26,966 nt of DNA from positions 1 to 26,966 of the forward strand of contig JBAWVS010000035.1 in the NCBI GenBank assembly GCA_037147175.1. The letters run 5' to 3'. The stretch is from a bacterium. GTDB lineage: Bacteria > Cyanobacteriota > Vampirovibrionia > Gastranaerophilales > UBA9971. The notes below the pieces were generated by a model. That model worked only from the letters and a program-made list of their open reading frames with translations. It did not search any database and was not told where the DNA came from. Each line of letters starts with the position of its first letter. Position 1 is the stretch's first letter. Positions 1 through 8,050 of the stretch are shown piece after piece. A program made the position numbers and the translations under genes.

Positions 1-104
1 CAAGACGTGAAAAAAGAAAATTTGTTCTAAACTTTTAACTTAACTGAACACTAGTCTGGATATTTTTTTATAATTTTTTATTCTAAAAAATTAAAGAATT
101 GTAA

Positions 105-551
105 TTAATAGCAGAAAAAGAAATTTGTCATAAATTGATTATAATTTTGGCATTGAGACTGTATACCCAAACTAGACAAGACTATTGGTGAGGTTTGCGT
201 CTGGCATGACGGGATAGCCAAGCTTTGCTGTTGTATTTGAGGGTATGCCATCGGATATTGAGGCTGTATACCCAAAGGAGACAGAGTTATTGGTGAAACT
301 TGCGTCTGGCAAGGAGGGATGGCCAAACTTTGTTGTACTATTTGCGGATTTGCCATCGGGTACTGAGGCTGAATTGCCAAACTAGGCAGAAATATTGGTG
401 AATTAAAAGTATTGCATTGCGGTTGCTGGTAACAATTACCAAAAATACTGCTGTTATTGTTTTGACAATTATAATTAGACGAACCTCCAAAGAAATTAGA
501 ACTTTGAAAATAACTAAAACTTTGAAAGAGAGAACTAAAATTAAATGACAT
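105..551 (-). CDS. N/Q/P-rich tandem-repeat protein, function unknown
   Basis: A 148-residue protein I do not recognise. Residues 1-50 are rich in Phe, Ser, Asn and Gln. Residues 51-85 and 86-120 are two copies of a 35-residue repeat that begins SPI-x-L and contains SL[AG]IQPQYPMA and SLAIP-x-CQTQ. A third, partial copy begins at 121. Each unit looks like two diverged halves of about 17-18 residues, each centred on SL[AG]I. No signal peptide or membrane segment is visible, although the last residues are hydrophobic (FFFCY). An AGGAGA ribosome binding site sits about 8 bases ahead of the ATG, so it is probably translated. It is divergent from folK. It could be a surface-associated or aggregation-prone low-complexity protein, but nothing here establishes that. 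Confidence 0.6.
   Translation of the reverse strand: MSFNFSSLFQSFSYFQSSNFFGGSSNYNCQNNNSSIFGNCYQQPQCNTFNSPIFLPSLAIQPQYPMANPQIVQQSLAIPPCQTQVSPITLSPLGIQPQYPMAYPQIQQQSLAIPSCQTQTSPIVLSSLGIQSQCQNYNQFMTNFFFCY
147..401 (-). repeat. 105-bp in-frame tandem repeat, about 2.4 copies
   Basis: Inside the minus-strand repeat protein, the segments 297-401, 192-296 and 147-191 follow each other with a 105-base period. On the plus strand the repeats show as recurring GGTGA, GCGTCTGGCA and TGTATACCCAAA blocks. The period is a multiple of three, so copy-number changes would keep the reading frame. The copies have diverged by point changes, which suggests they are not very recent. Confidence 0.8.
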
Positions 552-755
552 AAATCTTTTCTCCTATATGATTACTTAATACTTTTTCGATATTTATTAT
601 ATACTTCTTATATATCTATAAAAAATAATTCACAGAGAAAATTGCTAAACATAATAAGAAAAAATTTTTATAATTTTGGAAATACCTTTGTTATCAAAGA
701 AAAAACCATGTTAACATTTCTTAATATCCATATATCATATATCTAATTTTTATCC

Positions 756-764
756 TGCTATAAT
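756..764 (+). promoter_or_regulatory. extended -10 promoter for folK-trpA
   Basis: TGCTATAAT is a perfect TATAAT hexamer with an upstream TG. It lies 66 bases before the folK ATG in a very AT-rich divergent intergenic region (552-830). No good -35 box is visible at 17 bases, which is tolerable for an extended -10 promoter. Assigned from consensus only. Confidence 0.5.
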
Positions 765-830
765 AATTTCGTTGTAAATATCAATAAAAAAATATAAAAT
801 AAGAAAATACATTATGAATAAAGGAAATTT

Positions 831-1343
831 ATGATTATCTCATATATTGGAGTTGGTTCAAATATTGGCGACAGAATTGGATACGTCCAGCAAGCCCATT
901 GTTTGCTGAATGATACAGAAGGGGTTCAAGTGCTGGAAGGTTCGAGTTTTTATGAAACTGAACCTGTTGGCTACAAAAATCAGGAATGGTTTATAAATGC
1001 AGTTCTTAAAATAACAACAACACTTTCAGCTGAAGAACTATTAAGCCAGTGTTTAAGAATAGAAAAACAACTTGGCAGGGTACGTCATCCTGAATTACCT
1101 AAAAATGGACCAAGAGTTCTTGATTTGGATATTTTATTCTATGATAATAAAGTAATTAATAGTGATATTATGGAAATTCCTCATCCGAGAATGCACAAGA
1201 GAGCTTATGCGCTTGTGCCTTTACTCGAATTAGACGCAGATTTGGTGCATCCTGTTTTCAATAAAACCATTTCTGAACTGCATGAAAATTTAGACGAGCC
1301 GGAAGAAGTTTATTTATATGGAACACGAGAAATTGATTTCTAA
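831..1343 (+). CDS. folK: 2-amino-4-hydroxy-6-hydroxymethyldihydropteridine pyrophosphokinase
   Basis: FolK transfers pyrophosphate from ATP to 6-hydroxymethyl-dihydropterin, the step before dihydropteroate synthase in folate synthesis; it is cytosolic. At 170 residues it has the normal size of the single-domain enzyme. Visible motifs: the N-terminal G-x-GSN-x-GD (residues 7-14), EPVG (44-47), the family signature GPRVLDLDI (93-101) with the two Mg-binding aspartates D98 and D100, and HPRM (118-121). AAGGAAA precedes the ATG. The 3' end overlaps trpA by 26 bases. No other folate gene (folP, folB) is in the window, so it stands apart from its pathway. Confidence 0.95.
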   Translation: MIISYIGVGSNIGDRIGYVQQAHCLLNDTEGVQVLEGSSFYETEPVGYKNQEWFINAVLKITTTLSAEELLSQCLRIEKQLGRVRHPELPKNGPRVLDLDILFYDNKVINSDIMEIPHPRMHKRAYALVPLLELDADLVHPVFNKTISELHENLDEPEEVYLYGTREIDF

Positions 1344-2118
1344 AATTCAGGATTCAATAACCAAAAGCAGCAAAAGACCAGCTTTAATTCCTTTTATTGT
1401 TTCAGGTTATCCTGATTTTGAAACAACAAAAAATTTATTAAAATTATTTGAAGAAAAAAAAGTTGCCGCAATAGAGCTAGGCATACCATTTTCCGACCCT
1501 CTTGCCGATGGGCCTGTGATTCAAAAAGCTTCTAAAATTTCACTGGAAAACGGAACAAATATTAATAAAATCTTCGAGATGCTTGAAGAACTGAAAAAAG
1601 ATTTTTCGACGCCTATAATTTTATTTACTTACTATAATCCTGTTCTAAGCTTTGGAGCGAAAAAATTTATTGAAAAAGCTGCATCTTTAAAAGTTTCTGG
1701 AATTATAATCCCCGATTTGCCCCTAGAAGAATCGGAAGATGTTTCAAAAATATGCAAAGAAAATAATATTGACCTGATTATGCTGGTTTCACCAACTTCT
1801 GATATGGAAAGAATAGAAAAAATTGCCCGAGCTTCAGCAGGATTTATATATCTGGTTTCTTCAACAGGCGTAACAGGAGTAAGAGAAAGTTTTTCGGAAC
1901 TGCTTGAAAATATTTTACAAAAAATAAAAAACTTTACGTCAATTCCTGTCGCTGTCGGCTTTGGAATTTCAAAACAGCAGCATCTCAAAGAACTGCAAAA
2001 GCTAAATGCTGATGCCGCAATAATCGGAAGTGCAATTATAAAGCTTATAGATCAATATAAAGATGATAAAGCTTTGTTAATTAACAAAATGTCCGAATAT
2101 CTGGATAATTTATACTAA
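1318..2118 (+). CDS. trpA: tryptophan synthase alpha subunit
   Basis: TrpA cleaves indole-3-glycerol phosphate to indole and glyceraldehyde 3-phosphate, and passes indole to TrpB through the complex tunnel. It is 266 residues, a standard TIM-barrel length. The catalytic pair is present: E53 and D64 in the segment ELGIPFSDPLADGP (E49 and D60 in E. coli numbering). Later segments IYLVSSTGVTG and VAVGFGIS are the phosphate-binding loops. The start lies inside folK, so the two genes overlap by 26 bases and are probably translationally coupled; GGAAG lies about 12 bases upstream. No trpB or other trp gene is present, so the trp genes must be dispersed. Confidence 0.95.
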   Translation: MEHEKLISKIQDSITKSSKRPALIPFIVSGYPDFETTKNLLKLFEEKKVAAIELGIPFSDPLADGPVIQKASKISLENGTNINKIFEMLEELKKDFSTPIILFTYYNPVLSFGAKKFIEKAASLKVSGIIIPDLPLEESEDVSKICKENNIDLIMLVSPTSDMERIEKIARASAGFIYLVSSTGVTGVRESFSELLENILQKIKNFTSIPVAVGFGISKQQHLKELQKLNADAAIIGSAIIKLIDQYKDDKALLINKMSEYLDNLY

Positions 2119-2119
2119 T

Positions 2120-2299
2120 AACTCAAATTGCTAAATAAATTTTACGCATCATTGCGAAGGATACCCGCTTTTTTGATTAATTATCAAAAAAGGAGGGGGC
2201 AGCCAAAGTACTCGACGAGGCAATCCATTTTATTTTTTATAAATTGCTTCGCTTTGCTCTCAATGACGATTTTGGCGATTTAGTAATTCGAATTATTTA
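2120..2299 (+). repeat. dispersed palindromic repeat, copy 1
   Basis: A non-coding element whose reverse complement recurs at 26758-26900. Shared blocks include ACTCAAATTG, TTTTTTGAT-TAATT-ATCAAAAAA (a 9-bp hairpin at 2169-2191), a GGGGGCAGCCAAA block followed by ACTCGACG and GGCAATC, and a terminal CAATGACGAT block. This copy carries about 36 extra bases near its left end (about 2131-2168) containing ATCATTGCGAAG, which resembles the inverted right end and may be a nested partial copy. The TCATTGCGAG-type ends resemble palindromic repeats scattered through many bacterial genomes. There is no open reading frame inside, so it would be non-autonomous if mobile. Confidence 0.8.
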
Positions 2300-2365
2300 G
2301 GCTATAAACAGATATAAAAAAAATTAAAAATAGGATTGATTTTATTTTATCTTAGGTTAAAATTA

Positions 2366-2385
2366 TTAGTGAAATACTTCACGAA
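2366..2385 (+). promoter_or_regulatory. candidate Rex operator 1
   Basis: TTAGTGAAATACTTCACGAA is an almost perfect 20-bp inverted repeat: only the third position from each end fails to pair. It resembles the Rex operator consensus TTGTGA-N6-TCACAA. It lies about 190 bases ahead of an operon that itself ends with rex, and the same TTAGTGA-N6-TCACG core recurs at 2544. The role is inferred from the motif and context. Confidence 0.6.
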
Positions 2386-2543
2386 TAAAAAATGATTTTT
2401 ATTGTAGTTGTTGCAATGAATTTCTGATTTAATTGCAGGGAACATGATAACAATTATATAAATAAAATTATTATGATAAAAAACCTGTTTCTAAGTGAAT
2501 CCTTGATAAAGTAAAAAAATTGTTTTAAAAAAATTTTAATTAT

Positions 2544-2563
2544 TTAGTGAAAAATATCACGTA
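2544..2563 (+). promoter_or_regulatory. candidate Rex operator 2
   Basis: TTAGTGAAAAATATCACGTA repeats the TTAGTGA-N6-TCACG core of operator 1. It ends 10 bases before the first ATG of the hydrogenase operon and abuts the ribosome binding site AAAGGA. A repressor bound here would sit at or just downstream of the transcription start, a typical repressing position. No convincing sigma-70 promoter could be fixed between the two operators; TTGATA at 2503 is the best -35 candidate, with a poor -10. Confidence 0.6.
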
Positions 2564-2573
2564 AAGGACAAAA

Positions 2574-2786
2574 ATGCAATTAACAGTCTGTGTAGGATCT
2601 TGTTGTTACTCAAAAGGCGCTCAGGAAATCATTGATTTTATAAAATCTGATTACCCTGATGTTGAAGTTGTAGGAGCTTTTTGCCTCGGAAGCTGCTCTC
2701 AAGGTGTTTCTATAAAAATAGACGGAAAGATCAGGCTAATAAAAAACTGCGATGATATAAAAAATATAATGAAGGAACTAAAATGA
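2574..2786 (+). CDS. stand-alone thioredoxin-like [2Fe-2S] ferredoxin
   Basis: A 70-residue protein with four cysteines in the NuoE/HndA-type arrangement: C6-x4-C11 and C37-x3-C41, the pattern that binds one [2Fe-2S] cluster in the thioredoxin-like ferredoxin fold. Its start (VCVGSCCYSKG) is strikingly like the C-terminal domain of the HydA encoded 7 kb downstream (VCVGTCCYAKG), so it looks like a freed copy of that domain. It is the first gene of the operon, and its last four bases overlap the start of the sensory hydrogenase (ATGA). The inferred role is passing electrons to the hydrogenase-like sensor next door. No enzyme function is claimed. Confidence 0.85.
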   Translation: MQLTVCVGSCCYSKGAQEIIDFIKSDYPDVEVVGAFCLGSCSQGVSIKIDGKIRLIKNCDDIKNIMKELK

Positions 2787-4474
2787 ATATTCTTTCTATC
2801 AATGAAGTAAACTGTAAAGACTGCTACAAATGTGTAAGACACTGTCCTGTCAATGCTATTAAAGTCAAAAACGGACATGCGGCTGTAGACGTAGACAGAT
2901 GTATTCTTTGCGGATTATGCTACGGGATTTGTCCACAAAATGCCAAAGTCGTAAGAAATGACATTGATAAAGCAAAAGAAGTCATAAAAAACAATGAGTT
3001 CAGCGTTGTCAGTATTGCTCCTTCATTTTTTGCTTATTACAAACAACCATATCCGGGTAAAATATTAAAGGCTCTTTTCTTGCTCGGATTTTCCGGTATA
3101 GAACAAACCTCCAGAGCAGTGAAAAGCGTTTCTGATCAGCATCTTAAATATTATGTTAAAGAGCAAAAAATTGTAATTTCAAGTTCTTGTCCTGCAACAG
3201 TAAATCTTATGGAAAAATATTATCCTGATTTGCTAAAGTATCTTGCACCCGTAGTAAGTCCTGCAATAGCGCATTCTAAAATTATAAAAAACGAGCATAA
3301 GAATAATAGTTGCGGAATTGTTTTTATTTCTCCCTGTATTGCAAAAAAGCAGGAATTAAGCGATTCCGATATAAATGTCTGCTTAACTTTTGATGAAATG
3401 GAAGAATGGATAAAAACAGAAAACATAGAATTAGATAAACTTGAACCGGCTGATTTTAAAGAATATTTTTCACAAAATTCTTCTTTATTCCCGCTTTTAG
3501 GAGGATTAATAAAAAGAGTCGGGCTTTCTGAAAACTCTTTCGACAAAGAAATTATTTCAATAAGCGGCATCAGCGAAATTAAAGAAACATTAGATTTAAT
3601 TAGAGAAAATAAAATAAAATCAGGTTTTATTGATATTTTGTCATGCAAAGGCGGCTGCGTATCAGGACCTTGCAGACCAAAAAGCTGCACAGATAAGAAT
3701 TTCATGGAATTAAAAATCAATCTTATAGAAAACATGAAAAATTTGCCTGAAAAAGCTGATGAAAACTTGCTTTCAGACAATGAGCTTTATAGAGAATACC
3801 GGAATAAAGCCATAAAATCCGAAAATTATAAAGAAAAAGATATAAAAGCTATACTTGCACTTACCGGAAAAATAACCCCCGAAGATGAACATAATTGCGG
3901 TGCTTGCGGATACAACACATGCAGGGACAAAGCCATTGCAGTAATAAACGGAATGGCAGAAGCAGAAATGTGCATTCCGTATATGAGAAATCAGGCAGAA
4001 AAATTTACATCAATAGTCATAAAAAATACGCCAAACGGAATTATTTTACTCGATAAAAATTTTAAAATTACTGAAATCAATCCCGCTTTCGAAAAAATAG
4101 TTGATAAAACAGCAGAAGAACTTATTAATTCGCATATTTCCGAAATTATGGATGAAACTCCTTTCAAATTAGTAAGTTTCGAAGAAGAAACAGTTCATAA
4201 GTCAACAATAACAGTAAATAATAAAAATTTAAACCAGATTATTTACTCTGTACCTGATAAAAAACTTATTGCAGCTGTATTCATAGATATTAGTGATATA
4301 GAGGCTCAAAAAAAGGCTCTAAACAAAACAAAACACGAAACATTAACCAGAGCTCAGGCAGTTATAAATAAACAAATGCTGGTAGCTCAGGAAATCGCAG
4401 GTCTGCTCGGAGAATCCACCGCAGAAACCAAAGTTTTACTGGGTCAGCTAATAAAGACGCTGTCAGAGGATTAA
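2783..4474 (+). CDS. sensory [FeFe]-hydrogenase homologue with 4Fe-4S and PAS domains
   Basis: 563 residues in four parts. Residues 11-50: two [4Fe-4S] ferredoxin motifs (C11/14/17/21 and C40/43/46/50). About 70-330: the large-subunit hydrogenase domain, where all four H-cluster cysteines are present (C136, C185, C288, C292). About 355-400: an extra 4Fe-4S domain of the PF04060 type (C372, C375, C380, C397). About 408-505: a PAS domain, then a helical tail. In motif L1 the first Cys of the catalytic TSCCP is Ser (SSSCP, 133-137), so the proton-transfer Cys of catalytic enzymes is missing. This matches group C (sensory) hydrogenases, which are thought to report H2 or redox state. The next gene, with no gap, is a SpoIIE-type phosphatase, as in phosphatase-linked members of the group. 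The signal sensed is inferred. Confidence 0.9.
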   Translation: MNILSINEVNCKDCYKCVRHCPVNAIKVKNGHAAVDVDRCILCGLCYGICPQNAKVVRNDIDKAKEVIKNNEFSVVSIAPSFFAYYKQPYPGKILKALFLLGFSGIEQTSRAVKSVSDQHLKYYVKEQKIVISSSCPATVNLMEKYYPDLLKYLAPVVSPAIAHSKIIKNEHKNNSCGIVFISPCIAKKQELSDSDINVCLTFDEMEEWIKTENIELDKLEPADFKEYFSQNSSLFPLLGGLIKRVGLSENSFDKEIISISGISEIKETLDLIRENKIKSGFIDILSCKGGCVSGPCRPKSCTDKNFMELKINLIENMKNLPEKADENLLSDNELYREYRNKAIKSENYKEKDIKAILALTGKITPEDEHNCGACGYNTCRDKAIAVINGMAEAEMCIPYMRNQAEKFTSIVIKNTPNGIILLDKNFKITEINPAFEKIVDKTAEELINSHISEIMDETPFKLVSFEEETVHKSTITVNNKNLNQIIYSVPDKKLIAAVFIDISDIEAQKKALNKTKHETLTRAQAVINKQMLVAQEIAGLLGESTAETKVLLGQLIKTLSED

Positions 4475-5638
4475 ATGTTTATAGAATATGCCGTAAGACA
4501 ACTTAATAAAAAAGGCGAAGAGCTTTGTGGAGACAATATAGAGATTACAAAAAGCCCTTCAAGCAAGATTTTTGTTTTATCTGACGGGTTGGGAAGCGGT
4601 GTAAAGGCAAGCATTCTCTCTACACTTACTAAAAAAATAGCTGCCACTATGCTAATGCACGGAATGCCTATTGAAGAAGTCGTAGAAACAATTATCAGCA
4701 CCTTACCTGTATGCAAGGTAAGAAACATTGCATATTCAACTTTTTCAATATTGCAAATATTTGACGACTTCGAAGCCAAGCTTGTTGAATTTGATACTCC
4801 CGATACTTTGCTTTTTCATAACAATGAATTTGTAGATTACAGCTACGAAAATTTAAAAATATCAGATAAAAAAATTAAAATAAGCAGATTTAAACTTTTT
4901 GACGGAGATTTTCTTGTAATTTTAAGCGACGGCATAATGCATGCAGGACTGGGAACACTTTTGCCTCTGGGATGGAAAAAAGAACACATTGCCGACTTTG
5001 TTACGAGAAACCTCAACGAGGAAACCGATTCCCGTATCCTTGCAGACAAGTTGATTGAAACTGCGCAAAATCTATATAACGGAGAAATAGGCGATGATGC
5101 AACTGTTCTTATTATTAAAACAAGGAAAAAAAATAGCCTTGTAGTCGCAATCGGTCCTCCTGTAGATAAAGCAAAAGATAATGAATTGGTTAATACAGTT
5201 TTAAAATTTGACGGGAAAAAAATAATCTGCGGAGGCACAACTGCCAATATTTTTGCAAAATGCATGAACCATGAAATAAAAGTTGATATAGAAAAAAACG
5301 AAGAGAATATTCCCCCTAAAGCCACAATTAAAGGAATAAACCTCGTTACGGAAGGCGTAATTACCCTTGCAAAAACAAAAGAAATTTTGGAACAGGATAT
5401 CATAAAGAGCGATAATCCGGCTTTATTAACCTATAAAGAACCCAAAAATCCTTCACAAGAACTTGTAAATGCCTTTTACAAGGCTGATTCAATTAAATTT
5501 CTTGTTGGTACAGCAGTAAATTCGATATATACTGGTTATGACTTTCCTCTTGAAAGCAAATTAAAGATAAAACTCGTTCTGGATATAGCAGAAAAGCTCA
5601 CAAAACTATGTAAAGAAGTTGAAATAGAATATTTTTAA
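4475..5638 (+). CDS. SpoIIE/PP2C-type serine phosphatase, partner of the H2 sensor
   Basis: 387 residues. The N-terminal half (about 1-218) has the SpoIIE-type PP2C metal-binding residues: D20 (GDN), D37-G38 in LSDGLGSG, D152-G153 in LSDGIMHAG, and D207-D208 in GDDAT. The C-terminal half (about 220-387) has no domain I can name. The ATG follows the previous stop codon directly; AGAGGA overlapping that stop serves as its ribosome binding site, so translation is probably coupled to the sensor. By family it should dephosphorylate Ser/Thr on a partner, such as an anti-sigma-factor antagonist. No such antagonist or kinase is in the window, so the target is unknown. Confidence 0.85.
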   Translation: MFIEYAVRQLNKKGEELCGDNIEITKSPSSKIFVLSDGLGSGVKASILSTLTKKIAATMLMHGMPIEEVVETIISTLPVCKVRNIAYSTFSILQIFDDFEAKLVEFDTPDTLLFHNNEFVDYSYENLKISDKKIKISRFKLFDGDFLVILSDGIMHAGLGTLLPLGWKKEHIADFVTRNLNEETDSRILADKLIETAQNLYNGEIGDDATVLIIKTRKKNSLVVAIGPPVDKAKDNELVNTVLKFDGKKIICGGTTANIFAKCMNHEIKVDIEKNEENIPPKATIKGINLVTEGVITLAKTKEILEQDIIKSDNPALLTYKEPKNPSQELVNAFYKADSIKFLVGTAVNSIYTGYDFPLESKLKIKLVLDIAEKLTKLCKEVEIEYF

Positions 5639-5655
5639 CAATAAAGGTGACAAAA

Positions 5656-6183
5656 ATGACTAAAATCAAAGACACACAGGCAGAAACTTTATTTGAAAAA
5701 CAAAGAAAATTTCAAAAAGTAAATGAAATAGTAAAAGAATATGATTATAAAAAATCAAATTTGATAGCTATTTTACAAAAAATTCAGGAATTTTACCGTT
5801 ACTTGCCGGAAGAAATAATGACTTATATTGCAACAATAATGAAAATTTCTCCTGCGAGCGTTTACGGAGTTGCAACTTTTTACAGTCAATTCAGCCTTGA
5901 ACCAAAAGGAAAATATGAAATAAAAATATGCGACGGAACAGCCTGCCATGTAAGAAAAAGTATGCCTGTTTACGACGCAATAGTGAAAAAATTAAACTTA
6001 AGCGGAAATAAATTTACAACAAAGGATATGAAATTCAGCGTGGAAACAGTCAGCTGCTTAGGAGCATGCGGACTGGCTCCTGTAGTTGTTATAAATGAAA
6101 AAGTTTATCCCCAAATGACACCGGATGCAATAACAATAATAATAGACGAAATACAAGCAAGACCTGAAGAAGGAGATAATTAG
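5656..6183 (+). CDS. hydC: electron-bifurcating hydrogenase subunit HydC (NuoE-like)
   Basis: A 175-residue NuoE-family subunit with one [2Fe-2S] cluster site, C92-x4-C97 and C134-x3-C138 (ICDGTAC and CLGAC), after a helical N-terminal domain (LPEEIMTYIATIM, VYGVATFYSQF). In HydABC it joins the NADH-oxidising subunit HydB to the rest of the complex. I place the start at the ATG at 5656. The upstream in-frame GTG at 5647 is itself part of the Shine-Dalgarno stretch AAAGGTGA, which is well spaced for 5656. The gap to hydB is only 2 bases. It could be called nuoE, but the direct link to an [FeFe] catalytic subunit favours the hydrogenase assignment. Confidence 0.92.
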   Translation: MTKIKDTQAETLFEKQRKFQKVNEIVKEYDYKKSNLIAILQKIQEFYRYLPEEIMTYIATIMKISPASVYGVATFYSQFSLEPKGKYEIKICDGTACHVRKSMPVYDAIVKKLNLSGNKFTTKDMKFSVETVSCLGACGLAPVVVINEKVYPQMTPDAITIIIDEIQARPEEGDN

Positions 6184-6185
6184 AA

Positions 6186-8048
6186 ATGGCAGAAATTACA
6201 AAAATTGATATAAAAAAAGAATATGAAAAAGCTTGCGCTTATGTAAAAAGCACGGGCTTAAGAATTCTTGTATGCGCAGGCACAGGCTGCGTGGCAAACG
6301 GTTCTATGGAAATATACAAAAAGCTTGAAGAATTGGGCGCAGATGTAAGTTTAAAAGAAGAAAATAAGAAAATCAGTCCGATAAAAACAGGCTGCCACGG
6401 CTTTTGCGAGCAGGGCGTTCTTGTAGTAATTCCTGATTTGCACGTTACTTATGTAAAAGTAAAACTCGAAGATGTAACAGAAATTTTTGAAAAAACTCTG
6501 AAAAATTCTGAAATTATCGAAAGATTGCTTTATGAAGATCCTTCAACAAATAAAAAAATAGCTAAAAATGATGATATTAATTTTTATGCAAAACAAATGA
6601 GGACTTCTTTGTCGAATACAGGCAAAATAAACCCTGAAAAAATAGATGAATACATCTTTCAAAGAGGTTATGAAGCTCTAAATCATATATTAAGCTCATT
6701 AAAGCCTGAAGAAGTTTGTCAGGAAATGATAAAAAGCGGACTTAGAGGACGCGGCGGGGGCGGTTTTCCCACAGGAAAGAAATGGGAATTTGTAAGAGGC
6801 AATGAAAGCGACAAAAAATACGTAATTTGTAATGGTGACGAAGGAGATCCGGGTGCTTTTATGGACAGAAGCATCATGGAAGGCGACCCACACAAACTTC
6901 TTGAAGGAATGGCTGTTGCAGCTTATTCTGTAGGTTCGGACGAAGGTTATATTTATGTAAGAGCCGAGTATCCGCTTGCTGTACAAAGGCTAAAAATTGC
7001 AATAAAAGAGGCTGAAGAAAGAAATTATTTAGGTAAAAACATATTAGGCAGTGATTTTTCTTTTATAGTTCATATTAAAGAAGGAGCGGGTGCTTTTGTT
7101 TGCGGAGAAGAAACAGCACTTATTGCCTCCATAGAAGGCGAAAGAGGAATGCCTCGTCCTAAGCCTCCATTCCCTGCCAATAAAGGTTTATTCGGAAAAC
7201 CTACTTTAATCAATAACGTAGAAACTTTTGCGAATGTTCCGCTAATTTTATTAAAAGGCTCTGACTGGTTTAAAAATCTCGGTACAGAAAGAAGTCCGGG
7301 TACAAAAACTTTCGCTCTTACAGGGGAAGTAAACAACACAGGACTTATAGAAGTTCCTATGGGTACTACACTGAGAGAAATTATATTTAATATCGGCGGC
7401 GGCATCAGAAATAACAAAAAATTCAAAGCCGTTCAGATCGGCGGACCTTCAGGAGGATGTTTAACTGAAGAACATCTTGACTTGCCGCTTGATTATGAAT
7501 CTTTAACCTCTGTCGGAGCAATGGTCGGCTCAGGAGGACTGGTTGCTTTGAATGAAGATACTTGTATTGTTGAAATTGCAAGATTCTTTATGAAATTTAC
7601 ACAGAACGAATCCTGCGGAAAATGCGTCCCCTGCCGTGAAGGCACTAAAAATATGCTTATAATCCTCGAAAAAATCGTAGCAGGACAGGCTGAACTTAAA
7701 GATCTTGAATTGCTGGAAGAATTAGCAATGGTAGTAAAAGACGGATCTCTCTGCGGATTAGGAAAAACCGCTCCAAATCCTGTTTTGTCCACGCTTAAAT
7801 ATTTCAGAGACGAATACTATGCACATATTGTCGATAAAAAATGTCCTGCAAAGTGTTGTTCAGCCTTTACCAGAATAGAAATAGAAAAAGAACTTTGCAA
7901 AGGCTGCTCAAAATGCGCAAGACAGTGCCCTGTAGGCGCAATAGAAGGAAAAATCAAAGAACCGTACAGTATTGTTCAAAAGAAATGCATTAAATGCGGT
8001 GCATGCTTAACTGCTTGCCCATTCAATGCCATCAAGGAGGTAAATTAA
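6186..8048 (+). CDS. hydB: electron-bifurcating hydrogenase subunit HydB (NuoF-like, NADH/FMN)
   Basis: 620 residues, longer than NuoF because of extra domains at both ends. Residues 25-80: a thioredoxin-like [2Fe-2S] domain (C30, C35, C70, C74). About 150-470: the NADH- and FMN-binding core with GRGGGGFPTGKKW (188-200) and CNGDEGDPGAF. Residues 477-523: the [4Fe-4S] site CGKCVPC plus C523. Residues 553-558 hold three further cysteines (CPAKCC). Residues 571-611: two ferredoxin-type [4Fe-4S] motifs. This layout is that of HydB in trimeric bifurcating hydrogenases, the subunit thought to split electrons between NAD(H) and ferredoxin. AAGGAG at the end of hydC serves as the ribosome binding site, and hydA follows after 2 bases. 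Confidence 0.93.
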   Translation: MAEITKIDIKKEYEKACAYVKSTGLRILVCAGTGCVANGSMEIYKKLEELGADVSLKEENKKISPIKTGCHGFCEQGVLVVIPDLHVTYVKVKLEDVTEIFEKTLKNSEIIERLLYEDPSTNKKIAKNDDINFYAKQMRTSLSNTGKINPEKIDEYIFQRGYEALNHILSSLKPEEVCQEMIKSGLRGRGGGGFPTGKKWEFVRGNESDKKYVICNGDEGDPGAFMDRSIMEGDPHKLLEGMAVAAYSVGSDEGYIYVRAEYPLAVQRLKIAIKEAEERNYLGKNILGSDFSFIVHIKEGAGAFVCGEETALIASIEGERGMPRPKPPFPANKGLFGKPTLINNVETFANVPLILLKGSDWFKNLGTERSPGTKTFALTGEVNNTGLIEVPMGTTLREIIFNIGGGIRNNKKFKAVQIGGPSGGCLTEEHLDLPLDYESLTSVGAMVGSGGLVALNEDTCIVEIARFFMKFTQNESCGKCVPCREGTKNMLIILEKIVAGQAELKDLELLEELAMVVKDGSLCGLGKTAPNPVLSTLKYFRDEYYAHIVDKKCPAKCCSAFTRIEIEKELCKGCSKCARQCPVGAIEGKIKEPYSIVQKKCIKCGACLTACPFNAIKEVN

Positions 8049-8050
8049 TA

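Noticed and set aside
147-401. CRISPR-like array
   Set aside because: The 105-base units are contiguous coding repeats with no spacers, and no cas genes are present.
7994-8050. Longer N-terminus for HydA starting at 7994
   Set aside because: It would overlap the hydB ferredoxin codons, and the AAGGAGG at 8034-8040 is placed for the ATG at 8051.
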